A DNA stretch of 64,000 nucleotides from Rachycentron canadum (Eukaryota; Chordata; Actinopteri; Carangiformes; Rachycentridae): NCBI GenBank assembly GCA_038496675.1, contig CM076660.1:5855340-5919339 (forward strand), given 5' to 3'. Positions within the stretch are counted from its first letter, which is position 1; the number at the start of each line of letters is the position of its first letter. Shown in pieces: positions 36,701 through 44,608 of this stretch. Position numbers and translations under genes: made by a program. The notes below the pieces were generated by a model. That model did no database searches. It was not told where the DNA came from and was given only the letters and a program-made list of their open reading frames with translations.

Positions 36701-38156
36701 AGGCCAGAGCATTGGACAGGTCCAAGCAAATGATGAGGATGGAGGGGTCGATGGTATTGTTCTCTATTCTTTTCCCACCATCTCTCCATACTTTGACGTA
36801 AATAAAACAACTGGGGTGATTTTCCTCAAGTTGGACAGTTCAGCCACAAGCAGTAGCAGTGGCTCTGGCCGAGCCAAAAGGGAAACCAGGCTGATGACTC
36901 TTGATGTTAAAGCTCATAGTCCTCTTGATACATCTCGCACCTCTACAGCCCAGATCTCCGTTGATGTCACAAACACCAACTTTGGCCTGGCTTCTGATGT
37001 CAACGTTCTGCTGATTAGCATCATTGCTGTGTCCCTTGGTTTCATTGTATTGCTTGTGGTTATGGCTGTGGTGGTGTTCCTAGTCAAATCACGCAGGAGA
37101 AAGAAAGGGCAGGATACAGGGAACAGAGCTGCTGCCTCAGGAACTGCTCTACAGAAAATGGATGATTGCAACTCAGGACCTGGAGGAGAGAGGATCTACC
37201 ACCAGGCCTTGCCAGGCTATGCTGGAGATCAGGGTGGGGCAGGTGGTGGTCCCTACACTAGAGGAGGCTCTCTGGATCCCTCTCACTCCAGTGGAAGAGG
37301 ATCAGCTGAGGCAGCGGAGGATGATGAGATCAGGATGATAAACGAATACCCCCGTGTCGCCTCCATCACCTCATCCATGCAGGAGCACATCTCAGCCCGA
37401 GGACCAGACTCTGGAATTCAGCAGGATGCTGACCAGCTCTCAGATATCTCCTGTGAACCTGCAGCTTTGGAGGGAAGCACCTGGTTCAAAGGGAAGAAAC
37501 TGGGAGGCAGTCTCAGCGGGACCTTGCTCTCTGGCCAGCTCCCGGTCTATAGGGATGAGGGAGGTGGGTATTTGGGAGTAGGCCGTGGCCTTAACATTTC
37601 CCTGCCCAAAGATTATGCCTTCCCTGAGGATGGTAAGCCTTCAGTGGATGGATCCCTCACAGCGATCGTTGCCAGTGATGAGGAGCTCCGTGGAAGCTAT
37701 AACTGGGATTACTTGCTCAACTGGTGCCCACAGTTCCAGCCACTGGCTAACGTCTTCACAGAAATCGCCAGGCTGAAAGATGAAACTGCCCAGCAAAGCC
37801 AGAACCCTCGCCAACCCTTCCAGCCTAAGCCCAAAATGGATCCCAAACCTAGAATCGACCCCCCACCACTCATCACATCAGTAGCCCACCCAGGTGCCAT
37901 GTCAGTTCCACCCAAGGTCCCTGTGATTGGACGGACATTCCCCCACTTGGCCTCACTCCGTAGGTCCCCTATCAGTCATGAGGGATCTATTTCATCTGCA
38001 GCAATGTCTCCCAGCTTCTCCCCTTCTCTATCCCCTCTGGCTGCTCGATCTCCAGCTGTTTCTCCCTTTGGAGTCAACCAAGGTCCCTCAGCATCCATGA
38101 TCAGCACCAGGGAGCCGTCACTGGATCAGAGTCCTGACCATGAGATGAGAATATGA
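18541..38156 (+). CDS. dchs1: Dachsous cadherin-related protein 1 (giant protocadherin), 3' part, 25 exons
   Basis: Twenty-five exons with GT-AG introns join without frame error into 2705 residues ending at TGA 38154-38156. The product has a partial cadherin repeat plus 21 full repeats (DxNDNxP, LDRE, AxDxDxGxN motifs), a transmembrane helix (about residues 2323-2349) and a 356-residue cytoplasmic tail. The tail (DDEIRMINEYPRVAS, GPDSGIQQDADQLSD, GSYNWDYLLNWCPQFQPL, RIDPPPLIT, SPSFSPSLSPLAARSP) is what I recognise as Dachsous 1 rather than Fat or a clustered protocadherin. By family knowledge it is a plasma-membrane ligand/receptor for Fat4 in planar cell polarity and Hippo signalling. The 5' end, with signal peptide and about five repeats (about 590 residues if the length matches mammalian DCHS1), is outside the window. 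Most introns are phase 1, splitting a Gly codon. The main alternative is DCHS2; the teleost a/b paralogue cannot be assigned. Confidence 0.9.
18730..20156 (+). other. dchs1 intron (1.4 kb) with dispersed repeat
   Basis: A non-coding intron between exons w1 and w2. It contains an inverted-repeat element (18780-18915) and an A-rich run near 18959-18985. Both strands carry only short chance reading frames. Confidence 0.8.
18780..18915. repeat. Inverted-repeat dispersed element (MITE-like), AGCTTAGCACAAAGACTG arms
   Basis: Two perfect 18-bp arms, AGCTTAGCACAAAGACTG (18780-18797) and its reverse complement (18898-18915), enclose 100 nt. The arm and flank (GCTAAGCTAACCAGCT, 18908-18923) resemble a repeat I have seen widely in perciform genomes. 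The internal part looks shortened. Family name not assigned. Confidence 0.65.
20157..20388 (+). CDS. dchs1: dchs1 exon w2 (EC6 end, EC7 start)
   Basis: The acceptor is TTTTTCAG before 20157; the exon is 232 nt, phase 0 in and phase 1 out. It encodes GGLSSVARVHVSVVDINDNRPTF and then VTANDPDSGENGRVTY through LNKDTG. The donor GT at 20389 sits at the head of a GTGTGTGT tract, so neighbouring GT dinucleotides could compete. Only the 20389 choice joins in frame to the next exon (G|GT GTG ATT). Confidence 0.85.
20389..20973 (+). other. dchs1 intron (585 bp)
   Basis: The intron begins with a short GT-rich tract and contains AGCTAACTAGCCTAGCTTAGC (around 20727-20747), reminiscent of the repeat at 18780. 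I see nothing else in it. Confidence 0.75.
20974..21210 (+). CDS. dchs1: dchs1 exon w3 (EC7 end, EC8 start)
   Basis: The acceptor is TTGTCTGTAG before 20974 and the donor GTGAGG at 21211. It is 237 nt, phase 1 to phase 1. It encodes VISLSRSLHGKANTVISMV, then a linker reading VVGGSVASPVFEQ in place of DxNDNxP, and the start of the next repeat (YFFTVTEDVLRGTPVG). Confidence 0.86.
21211..22001 (+). other. dchs1 intron (791 bp)
   Basis: AT-rich intronic sequence with no recognisable element beyond chance reading frames. Confidence 0.75.
22002..23060 (+). CDS. dchs1: dchs1 exon w4, large (EC8 to EC11 start)
   Basis: The acceptor is CTTCCATTTAG before 22002 and the donor GTGAGG at 23061. It is 1059 nt, phase 1 to phase 1. 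It carries the rest of one repeat ending SDINDNAPTF, a repeat ending in a non-canonical AQDAQGPNF linker, a repeat ending TDENDNSPRL, and the start of a fourth (FLAVRENLLAGTGFG). A serine-rich stretch (about 22652-22693) interrupts a loop of the third. It is the second largest exon here and merges what elsewhere in the gene are several exons. Confidence 0.93.
23298..23485 (+). CDS. dchs1: dchs1 exon w5 (EC11 end, EC12 start)
   Basis: The acceptor is CTTTTCCCTCAG before 23298 and the donor GTGAGA at 23486. It is 188 nt, phase 1 to phase 0. It encodes GEISTRLALDREQQSSYQLV and ITVLDENDHAPSF. The preceding intron is 237 bp. Confidence 0.9.
23486..23875 (+). other. dchs1 intron (390 bp)
   Basis: AT-rich intron with no recognisable element. 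Confidence 0.75.
23876..23972 (+). CDS. dchs1: dchs1 exon w6 (EC12)
   Basis: The acceptor is TCAATCATAG before 23876 and the donor GTCAGT at 23973. It is 97 nt, phase 0 to phase 1. It encodes VMEGLPSGTILGTV and AKDPDEGENGTVYYSLS. It is the smallest coding exon in the window, followed by a 112-bp intron. Confidence 0.88.
24085..24242 (+). CDS. dchs1: dchs1 exon w7 (EC12 end)
   Basis: The acceptor is CATCCTCTGAAG before 24085 and the donor GTAAAC at 24243. It is 158 nt, phase 1 to phase 0. It encodes RFSLNPTSGELRTASPL and YIFTATAADHGTPGLS up to QLRIQ. The usual LDRE is replaced by LRWSE. Confidence 0.87.
24243..26401 (+). other. dchs1 intron (2.2 kb)
   Basis: Non-coding. It contains a short AT palindrome at 26232-26250 (TATATATAC, one base, GTATATATA). 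No exon-like open frame with cadherin motifs is present on either strand. Confidence 0.75.
26402..26842 (+). CDS. dchs1: dchs1 exon w8 (EC12-13 linker, EC13, EC14 start)
   Basis: The acceptor is TTCCTTCCTTCAG before 26402 and the donor GTAATG at 26843. It is 441 nt, phase 0 at both ends. It opens with VLSSSKSSPKPNV, a linker without the calcium motif. Then follow a repeat (TVEGVAPGSIIGTV to VQDSNDHTPQF) and the start of the next (PENIEPGASIYTF). Confidence 0.92.
27001..27296 (+). CDS. dchs1: dchs1 exon w9 (EC14 end, EC15 start)
   Basis: The acceptor is TGTTTTATAG before 27001 and the donor GTCAGT at 27297. It is 296 nt, phase 0 to phase 2. It encodes LGQKLDRESTPSLYLVVRAT, FVTDENDNAPVF and VMEDQPVG. 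The reading frame stays open through the 140-bp intron that follows, but the join GG|G TTC GTG restores the expected VGFVILYVMARDEDEG. Confidence 0.88.
27437..27552 (+). CDS. dchs1: dchs1 exon w10 (EC15)
   Basis: The acceptor is TTTATTGACAG before 27437 and the donor GTAAGA at 27553. It is 116 nt, phase 2 to phase 1. It encodes FVILYVMARDEDEGENGR and GRFSLNPNTG. Confidence 0.87.
27553..29604 (+). other. dchs1 intron (2.1 kb)
   Basis: Non-coding AT-rich intron. No repeat, RNA gene or further exon that I recognise. Confidence 0.75.
29605..29844 (+). CDS. dchs1: dchs1 exon w11 (EC15 end, EC16 start)
   Basis: The acceptor is TCTCTTTTATAG before 29605 and the donor GTTAGT at 29845. It is 240 nt, phase 1 to phase 1. 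It encodes LKALDREEQEVFNLTIVAEDHG, VIDVNDEAPVF and VLENQGPGTTVLTVTATDKDQ. Confidence 0.9.
29845..30444 (+). other. dchs1 intron (600 bp)
   Basis: AT-rich intron with no recognisable element. Confidence 0.75.
30445..30570 (+). CDS. dchs1: dchs1 exon w12 (EC16)
   Basis: The acceptor is TTATAATGCAG before 30445. It is 126 nt, phase 1 to phase 1. It encodes SNGQVTYGGV and NPVTGVITTTKELDKEQQAH. The donor GTATTA at 30571 is weak, but it joins in frame to VYARDGG. Confidence 0.86.
30725..30934 (+). CDS. dchs1: dchs1 exon w13 (EC16 end, EC17 start)
   Basis: The acceptor is ATCTCTTATCAG before 30725 and the donor GTGAGA at 30935. It is 210 nt, phase 1 to phase 1. It encodes VYARDGGLPPNFAKAVV, VQDVNDNAPVF and EVPENQAPVELCFLKATDPD. 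Confidence 0.9.
30935..31479 (+). other. dchs1 intron (545 bp)
   Basis: AT-rich intron with no recognisable element. Confidence 0.75.
31480..31736 (+). CDS. dchs1: dchs1 exon w14 (EC17 end, EC18 start)
   Basis: The acceptor is CTTCCTTTCAG before 31480 and the donor GTAAGT at 31737. It is 257 nt, phase 1 to phase 0. It encodes STGALSTSRSLDRETRAAYT, KVLDVNDNSPVF and VEVSEDAAEGTQVLE. Confidence 0.91.
31893..32099 (+). CDS. dchs1: dchs1 exon w15 (EC18)
   Basis: The acceptor is TTTATTCCCAG before 31893 and the donor GTAAAT at 32100. It is 207 nt, phase 0 at both ends. It encodes VSATDADDDLNGKVLYF, VDENTGQITTAAPLDREKW and PRNASAQ. Confidence 0.9.
32226..32622 (+). CDS. dchs1: dchs1 exon w16 (EC18 end, EC19, EC20 start)
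   Basis: The acceptor is CCTTTAG before 32226. It is 397 nt, phase 0 to phase 1. It encodes ILDVNDNTPFF, AEDKDFGANGSVFYRF, and a linker reading LKEVEYNGIRF that lacks the calcium motif. The donor GTTGGA at 32623 is non-consensus beyond GT, yet the join K-G-T is in frame and reading through meets a stop within a few codons. Confidence 0.88.
32749..32862 (+). CDS. dchs1: dchs1 exon w17 (EC20)
   Basis: The acceptor is TTCAAAATCCAG before 32749 and the donor GTGAAA at 32863. It is 114 nt, phase 1 to phase 1. It encodes TAVAQAQAQHPDGTRRGISY and FSISSTTG. The usual D-x-D pair of this strand is reduced to HPDG. Confidence 0.85.
32970..33181 (+). CDS. dchs1: dchs1 exon w18 (EC20 end, EC21 start)
   Basis: The acceptor is TTTTCCTCCAG before 32970 and the donor GTACTT at 33182. 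It is 212 nt, phase 1 to phase 0. It encodes GLDFEDTPRLRLVVKAES, ILQDVNDNLPRF and YMREAQGYEMPIIQ. Confidence 0.88.
33307..33458 (+). CDS. dchs1: dchs1 exon w19 (EC21)
   Basis: The acceptor is CACCTTTTCCCAG before 33307 and the donor GTGAGA at 33459. It is 152 nt, phase 0 to phase 2. It encodes VVAEDVDQGQNGQVTYSI and IDPMTGSITTAAIMDREIF. Confidence 0.89.
33459..33931 (+). other. dchs1 intron (473 bp)
   Basis: AT-rich intron with no recognisable element. Confidence 0.75.
33932..34062 (+). CDS. dchs1: dchs1 exon w20 (EC21 end, EC22 start)
   Basis: The acceptor is GTCCTGCTACAG before 33932 and the donor GTAAGT at 34063. It is 131 nt, phase 2 to phase 1. It encodes LVVTATDRGSPRLAGSA, IIDQNDNSP and VRIPE. 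The last codon (Asn) is split with the next exon, completing PEN. Confidence 0.88.
34229..34515 (+). CDS. dchs1: dchs1 exon w21 (EC22, EC23 start)
   Basis: The acceptor is TTCTATCTCTCAG before 34229 and the donor GTAGGA at 34516. It is 287 nt, phase 1 to phase 0. It encodes TLIGTEITLVTGNDVDSSP, LTAPLDFEEKTWYTVTVRATD and VEDINDNAPAF. Confidence 0.9.
34516..35064 (+). other. dchs1 intron (549 bp)
   Basis: AT-rich intron with a T-rich stretch before the acceptor (about 34989-35047). Nothing else seen. Confidence 0.75.
35065..35206 (+). CDS. dchs1: dchs1 exon w22 (EC23)
   Basis: The acceptor is TTTGCTCCCCAG before 35065 and the donor GTAAGC at 35207. It is 142 nt, phase 0 to phase 1. It encodes VSLPEHTPPGSAVVTV, ATDRDSGENGKITYRV and FYIDANNG. 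Confidence 0.9.
35347..35518 (+). CDS. dchs1: dchs1 exon w23 (EC23 end, EC24 start)
   Basis: The acceptor is CTTTATATACAG before 35347 and the donor GTCAGT at 35519. It is 172 nt, phase 1 to phase 2. It encodes IVIEASDGGSPSLSSL and ISDVNDNAPVFHQSEYR. Confidence 0.9.
35606..36015 (+). CDS. dchs1: dchs1 exon w24 (EC24, EC25 start)
   Basis: The acceptor is CATCTGTCTGCAG before 35606 and the donor GTGGGC at 36016. It is 410 nt, phase 2 to phase 1. It encodes ATVPEDTIPGSTVLTFEAFD, an unusually long central loop (NCGFDFAIANGNEGN to FLEGRGFQ), GDVNDNPPVF and YTVSLSEGAVAGTEII. Confidence 0.91.
36109..38156 (+). CDS. dchs1: dchs1 last coding exon w25 (EC25-EC27, transmembrane, cytoplasmic tail, stop)
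   Basis: The acceptor is TTTGTCTCTGTCAG before 36109; the frame is open for 2048 nt to TGA. It encodes EC25 (linker KDINDNHPFF), EC26 (linker TGEDEYDPVF, no canonical calcium motif) and a membrane-proximal EC27 with a Ser/Gly linker and an RAKR site (36870-36881). The 27-residue hydrophobic helix is encoded by 37005-37085 and is followed by KSRRRKK as stop-transfer. The tail has an acidic DDEIRMINEYPR block, a YNWDYLLNWCPQFQPLANVF block (37698-37757) like the catenin-binding region of classical cadherins, five Ser-Pro pairs near 38006-38070 and the C-terminus HEMRI. One large exon for the tail and last repeats suits a Dachsous gene. Confidence 0.95.
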
Positions 38157-40112
38157 TGGAAACATTTAAAAACTATTTAAGGAAGAACTTTGAGACAAAC
38201 AACCTAAACAAAGCACGACAGAGCATTGTCCTGGCTGTTCTTTTTCATGGAACCTAAGAAAGCAACTGGAGGTGTCAGTTGTACTGTCACTCTCAGAAAT
38301 GATTGTTTTCATTGTAAGAATGAAGGTTTTACAAATGTCCAGTGTTCAAGTGTGCGACTGCAGGAACTCTGGACAATGAACGCTCCCACAAAAACATACC
38401 TAACCTTCTTCTGTTGGAATATTTGCATTCTTTGAAGCACTTCCGTTAGTCGGCAGTGTTACAGGAACACACAAAAGTGGAACATGTGCCTGGGTTGACG
38501 GGACCAGCCCACTCTTCCACAGTGACGCAGGTCTCCACGAACTGATCAGGGTTAAGAGGTAAACTGACCTCTTCATGGGAACGTGCTTTCACCATGCCCT
38601 GCAGTCAGAGATCCCTTAGTGTGTAGATAGATAAATGTGTAGTTTTCATGTTACCTCGCTGGCTGGCCAGAGAGTCAAGGAGCTTGTTCCTCTCTTTGTG
38701 TCTGTGGACATTTTTACACTCCAGTATTAAACTCATCTAGTGGCTGCTTCTTTTAAAAAAAATGGCCGCTGGACATGTATGTGAATCCCATGGACAGACT
38801 GTGTATATTCACAAAGACACTGATTCATTGAGTTGCTAATGCATCACACAGTGGAATAGCAATGGTGATTGTTGTTTTTCTCACCAATTCAGGTGACACT
38901 TCTTTTGATTTTACTTTTATTTTTATATATTTTTATATGAAATTATGATTTCAGATTTCCAGAAATGCCATTATTCCACATGGAGAGGTTATTGGTTTTG
39001 TGTATGTGCATATATGTATATTTGTATGTATGCAGACTACATTATGTACTGTATGTGTCTCCTAGGTTTTTAGAAACTCTTGTGACAGTTCTGTTAAGTG
39101 AGAAGGAGACATTTGTGTTTTTAGTATTATTTATATGAAAAAATGACTTGCTGCCCTGTTTCAACAGTAGGAAATCGAGTGCAGCTCACACTATGCTGCG
39201 GTGTTACATTTTCTTTTTTCTTTTTTTTTTTTTTTTTTTGTCAAATTGTAGATCATTCAAAATCCAAAACAGCAACTCGATGAAAACCTGTGAAGCAATC
39301 GAAATCCCTGCCTCTCCAGCAGTTCAGCACTGTGTCATGTGCCCCTTTGTTTTTCAGGGATGGCTCAGTTTGCTGTTCACCTCTGTGTCTTTGAAAAAAA
39401 AAAAGTGCTTCCTGAAGTCAGCTGCATCAGTCATTAACTTAAATGCATTTTACTGTGAAGTTGTTCATCTCAGCACAACGGAAATAACATGCAATGCACA
39501 GCCTGGGATTCTCATAGAAGGAAAGTGGCATCATTTGGAGAAATGTAACACATGAGCCAGACAAGTGGGAAGCAGAAGCCTGAATCCATGAGCCCTGATG
39601 AATGTACACAGATTTAGCAACCAGTGCAGTATTTATTTCCAAACTCTTAACTCTTTGCTCTGTGCATTTTATTTCCATGATTCACACGTCAAGGTTGTCA
39701 CTGACATGATGAGGTGTTTTCAGGTTCCACGTGTTTAACTCATCATCTGCACCTTCTCTGTTTTCTCTCATCATTCAGATCCAGTTTTAGCACTCTGCTA
39801 GTGCAGCAAGAGGCAAAAGGCTTTATGAATGTCTTTTTCATTCATTTTCATTCTTGCATGTATTTTGGCCTGTTTTTAATGTTTTTGGGTTAATTGCAGA
39901 TTGGATGTCCTCTTGTTTTCAAGAGATGGCTTCTACCTCTGTTCTTTGTTCAACCTAACCCTACAAATCGCCTCACCCAAAGCAGGCACTGGTTCAGTTA
40001 AGAGCCACACGTGACATGAGCCTAACTCCAGCACAACATATTCATGCCTCATAATCATGCTGTCTCGGAAACATTTCTGTACTGGAGGACCTCCATTTGG
40101 AGTTCAGTTCGA

Positions 40113-40118
40113 AATAAA
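40113..40118 (+). promoter_or_regulatory. Candidate polyadenylation signal AATAAA (proximal)
   Basis: The exact hexamer AATAAA lies about 1.96 kb past the dchs1 stop codon. Confidence 0.45.
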
Positions 40119-40180
40119 TTCCAGTGACTGATCAGTGGAGCAATGGCAGAAAAGAGCTGTACATGTATTTTAAAGCAAAT

Positions 40181-40186
40181 AATAAA
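40181..40186 (+). promoter_or_regulatory. Candidate polyadenylation signal AATAAA (distal)
   Basis: The exact hexamer is followed within about 30 nt by a T-rich stretch (CTCTTTTGAC). Another AATAAA occurs at about 40507, so the true end is uncertain. Confidence 0.45.
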
Positions 40187-41760
40187 TTCCTACTGATCTC
40201 TTTTGACAAATTTGAGTCAGACATCATCTTTTTTCAGAATTTGAGCGAAGAAATTATTAAAGTTTAAAGGCGTTCCCATTATCTAGGCTTTGAGAGATGA
40301 CTTTGAAGATCTGGAATGAAATCCAGTCCATTGTGAGGATACTGTAACGAAGGAAGGGGCTGACTTGGCTTTAGGCAGGCCTTACAAGGACAGGAGACCT
40401 TATGAGGACAGTAGACCAGAAGACAGTGTTGCATGTCCAAAAATTCACCTGACGGTGTATCTGAATAGGAGCTTGTGGTTTTAGGATGTTGGAAACCAAG
40501 ACAGACAATAAATGTAGGACACCATAAAAAAGTTACAAATAATAGATGTTTGTAGTAGTAAAACAGTAAAATTAGTTATATACATGACTGTTAAGTTCTG
40601 AGTTCTGTGCACTGAACGCAAGCCTTGACAAAATATTAGTATCAATGATATGCCAACAAAACAATGTACTCACTGTATGACATTTGATTATATATCAGAT
40701 ATTCTGTAAATTGTTACAATAATTTTCATATTTTCCCATCCTGAAAAATGCTCACTAACAACAACATCCATCCACATTTGCTTCTTATTAACAACTATTT
40801 TGGGTGAAGTTGTGTGGGAAAAGTATTTTTCTCTCACAACATACAACGATAAAGTTTAGCCTTTAGTGGTATCATAGAAACCTGAGCTCTAGTAGCCAAC
40901 ATCCAGTCAACAGTGGATTCGATTTTTTGAGCTCATATAAAGGCATATAATGTTGACATAGCTGAATAATTACAAAATGTTTATTTCATATGGAGCACAG
41001 ACATGTTTGCATAGCTGCTGGGGATTTCTGCCTCATTTGGTCATCACACACAATCGTGTAGTGTGTTATGTACAGAGAGAGCTGAACATACATTTTGACA
41101 AGGTGTAAGAGAGAGAGCCAGAGACAGAAGCTCTTGTGGTACAAGTGAGACAAGCAAGACATCTTGTGAAATGACTGGTGATGATTAATTGCACATTTGA
41201 AATGCAAACTACTGCATTTCAATGTTGACATAATTGTGTATATATTCAGAATATTCTCACGTTTGTAGTCAGGAGGTACAACTGCAATTTAGGGGATGGT
41301 TAGACCTAAATATACATTCTTTCTGTACTACACTATTATAGCTCATCTGGCTAATTTAAAAACATATTAGCTAAACTACCATCTTGCCTGCAAAGGGAGA
41401 GAGAAAAAATGTTGTTGCTTTCATTTATACATTCACCTCAACACAGCTGTGTTTACAGCATGCTGTCCCAGGACTGCTTTTGCAACCTGCTCTTTCGCTA
41501 ACCTCACACAACTCCAAATAATCACAGGCACACACATACAATTGCACGCACAACCTTAGAGGCTACTACACAGTGACACACATGGCCCACAACAATCTCC
41601 CCAGCTGATTTTGGCCCAGGTCCAGCTCCTACAGGCACATACTTGGCAGGTGTTTAAGTTGCAAAATCTGGGAGAAATCTGTCTGAAGCAGGAGTCTATC
41701 CCCTGAAGACTTCAAGAAGATGTAAGCCAAATATGAAATCCTTGGTATAGTATGGTATTT

Positions 41761-41790
41761 GTGTGTATGTGTGTGTGTGTGTGTGTATGT
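41761..41790. repeat. Interrupted (GT)n microsatellite
   Basis: GT units interrupted by TATGT at both ends. Confidence 0.95.
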
Positions 41791-42132
41791 TTTGTTATGA
41801 CATATTTTAAAGGTAACGTGTGAGGCAACTGCAAAGACACAATCGAGTGCCATACATTTCATACATCAGATCCTCAAGTAGTAATCGCCCTGCTATTGGG
41901 AACCTGTTGATCCTGTTGTTACCCGCTGATAACAAATGAATGTGTTATCACTAGAAAGATTAATCTATCAAGACAAAAGTTGTTATTCCTTCTCTAACAT
42001 CCTCTTTCTCCCTTATCTTTATACCATTTTTCTTGTCAAATCCTTAAAATGAGCTTTTGTGAGTTATTGCTACAGAGCCAGCAGAACATCAGCGTTGCAT
42101 TGGATTTACATTGCAAGAGGTTACAATAATCC

Positions 42133-42365
42133 AGTGCTTCTTCTTCAGGGCAGACTGGACGCTTCAGTGATTTGGTAATAGTGAGACAGGCCTGAACAGG
42201 GCTAGCTGGTTAGCATGCTAACTTCATTAGAAGAGAATAAGTGATATAAAGAGAGGCAAAACCAGAGGGCAGCTTTCCACCATTTTGCACCAGAGACAGC
42301 TCCTGGCAAATAAATGAATGGAGTTCAATGCTGAACTTTCTACTAGACTGGTAAGTAAACATTTG
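42133..42365 (-). repeat. Dispersed repeat, copy 2 of 3 in window
   Basis: Read on the minus strand it gives AGTTCAGCAT, AGCTGTCT, GTGGAAAGC, CATGCTAACCAGCTAGCCC and CTGCCCTGAAG. This is the same order of blocks as the copy at 52060-52250. Confidence 0.65.
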
Positions 42366-44565
42366 TTAATGCTGACGTTTGCTATGTGGCAACAGCAAAT
42401 TTCGCAAATGGCTCCTATAAAGGCCCTGAAAACCTATTGAATCAATCTTCACATTTCTGATGAAAAATGTTGAATTTGCGAGTTTTAAACTTTATTTCAC
42501 ATAATGTTATGGAGAAATACTTGATTTAAAACCAAGCTTGAAAAGATTGAAATAGTGTTATCATCTTCTTTTATGAGTCTACTGAGACCTCTGAGAATCT
42601 CACTATAAAATGTGAATTTTTGGATATAAGTATAGAATCAGAGATGCAGATCTGTAACGAGATTTAAAGTTTGAGTTTTAAAGGGTCCATTAAGATAATT
42701 TTCACCTAATTTAACCTTGCATCATATACAAGAGATTTAAAACATAAAAAACAATAAAGACAAGTAAGCAATCATTAAGTAGATATGTTGTGTTTGATGC
42801 GCAACTGAATAGTTTTACTCTTACACCACACTTTAGTTTCTCATTGTTTTCACAGAGGAAAACAAAAGAATCACTTTAATGACAGATTTTGGAATTACTT
42901 TAATCCTGATTGCCAGAAATGTCATCTCAAGAGTTTGAATCAGAAGTGAAGGATTTGGAGAAACACAATTATGTACTTTGATAAACTTTATTCTCTTGAA
43001 ATGTCAGTGCTCTCTGTTAAGCAGCATGTTTTCTTTCCTGTGCGTCTGGATAATCTGCAGCTGCACTCTCTGGGAATCAAGCCTGTAAACATCGTATTAA
43101 AGTTGTCCCACACTGTAGTTAGTATCCAGGTGCTCTTTCATTCTTCCTTTGATCAGTTCAGCATCATTAAATGATGAATCAATGGACTCACATAAATGTA
43201 CAGCTACTACCAAATAAAAAAGCCAACACATGCAGCTGCTAAGTATGAAGTATTGTGCATGGTATATTAGAGAAATATATTGCTGCACTGGCTTATAAAA
43301 GTATTCATGAATGTAGGTCAGTGCAGTGAAAGAGAGAGTAGAAGAGAGAGAACAGAAATAGGAACAGCCCTCAAAGTAACAATCTTTATTGTAACTTTTA
43401 ACTGAGGTGGAGGTACAGCAGGGAATTTCTCGAACTGTGAGTTTTGTATTGTGTGTTTGATGTTATTTTGAATAAAAAATATGCAATATGAATAATTTTT
43501 CCTAGAGGATCCCTCTAGATTTAATGCTTAAATTTAATTCATTCTAATGAAATACTAATGAAAGTAAGCTTTAAACTAAAGTCTGGTTTCAATTTAAGTC
43601 CAGAAGAACTCATATTGGATGGCTGGGTCAATTTTGCATAGCTTGAAATAAACTAATTTCTTTCCTGAAAAAGTACATGGAAAAATTAAATAAGTTAATT
43701 ATGCTGATGGTGAACTGCACCTCTCATAGCGTTGGATTTGATTGCACTGTAAGAATAGTTTTGATAGGTTTAACCCACTGCTTTCTTTCATACTCATGAA
43801 GCTTTTTGTTTATATATCTAGTAAAAGTAGTCAGAACTGAATAATGTCAGTACTCAAGCCTATTTCTTTATTTTCTCATGACACTCAAAGTGCGTAAATA
43901 CACATGAAGCTCAGTTTACTCATCACAGGGAGTGTGGAAAACCAGTGTATGGGTATAATGTCGTCTTTCTCTGGAATAACTTTCCAAAGTTTAAAAAATA
44001 CTGTGCATGTTGTATGTTAATTATGACATTACCGCTTCTTTGACCAAAGTTTTAAGTGGTGGGCATTCAAGAGAAACATCATGCGAAATGTAGGATCAAA
44101 CATCATCACTGCTTTACCAATACTAGGGAGGTGAAGTGTACCCCTTTGAAAAATCCTTCCCATTAAACATGAAATGAAAAGTTTGTTTCGTTTGCATTCA
44201 AAAAGATGTCAGAAGCATTTCACTTTATAGGTTAGATAGGAATACCTCAACCCAAAAATCTATCCATAGTGGTTAGCGTCCCATTCACCCAGAAATTGCT
44301 TTGAACTGATTCCCAGAACTGCAAACAAGATCTATGGAAGTTGGCTAAAGTAACTTCTGCACCAAGGTCAGCTGGGCCCCAGTGAATCTGTTCCACCACC
44401 CCAGGAAATTACCATGAACACATGCATGCCTACACAACGCCGCTTAAAAGCTCACATCAGTACCTCTGGTGCCAAGATCCAGTTTCATGCTGTTTATCAG
44501 TTGTTATCTCTGCTGGCAAAGAAAAAGCTTCTCACTGTTTTCCACCACTGGGTTCTGAGGGATAC

Positions 44566-44567
<2 letters not shown>

Positions 44568-44605
<38 letters not shown>
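44568..44605. repeat. (GT)n microsatellite
   Basis: An uninterrupted 38-bp GT run. Confidence 0.98.

Positions 44606-44608
<3 letters not shown>

Larger units (their letters stand above)
38157..40206 (+). other. dchs1: dchs1 3' untranslated region (inferred extent)
   Basis: About 2 kb after the stop lacks coding features and includes AT-rich motifs (around 38918-38940), a TATGTATATTTGTATGTATG stretch near 39000-39030 and a T19-type run near 39221-39239. The end is placed shortly after the second of two AATAAA signals. The 135-codon frame at 39148-39555 is regarded as chance. Confidence 0.6.

Noticed and set aside
39148..39555. 135-codon + frame in the 3' UTR
   Set aside because: Includes poly-Phe from a T run and poly-Lys from an A run; lies downstream of the dchs1 stop.
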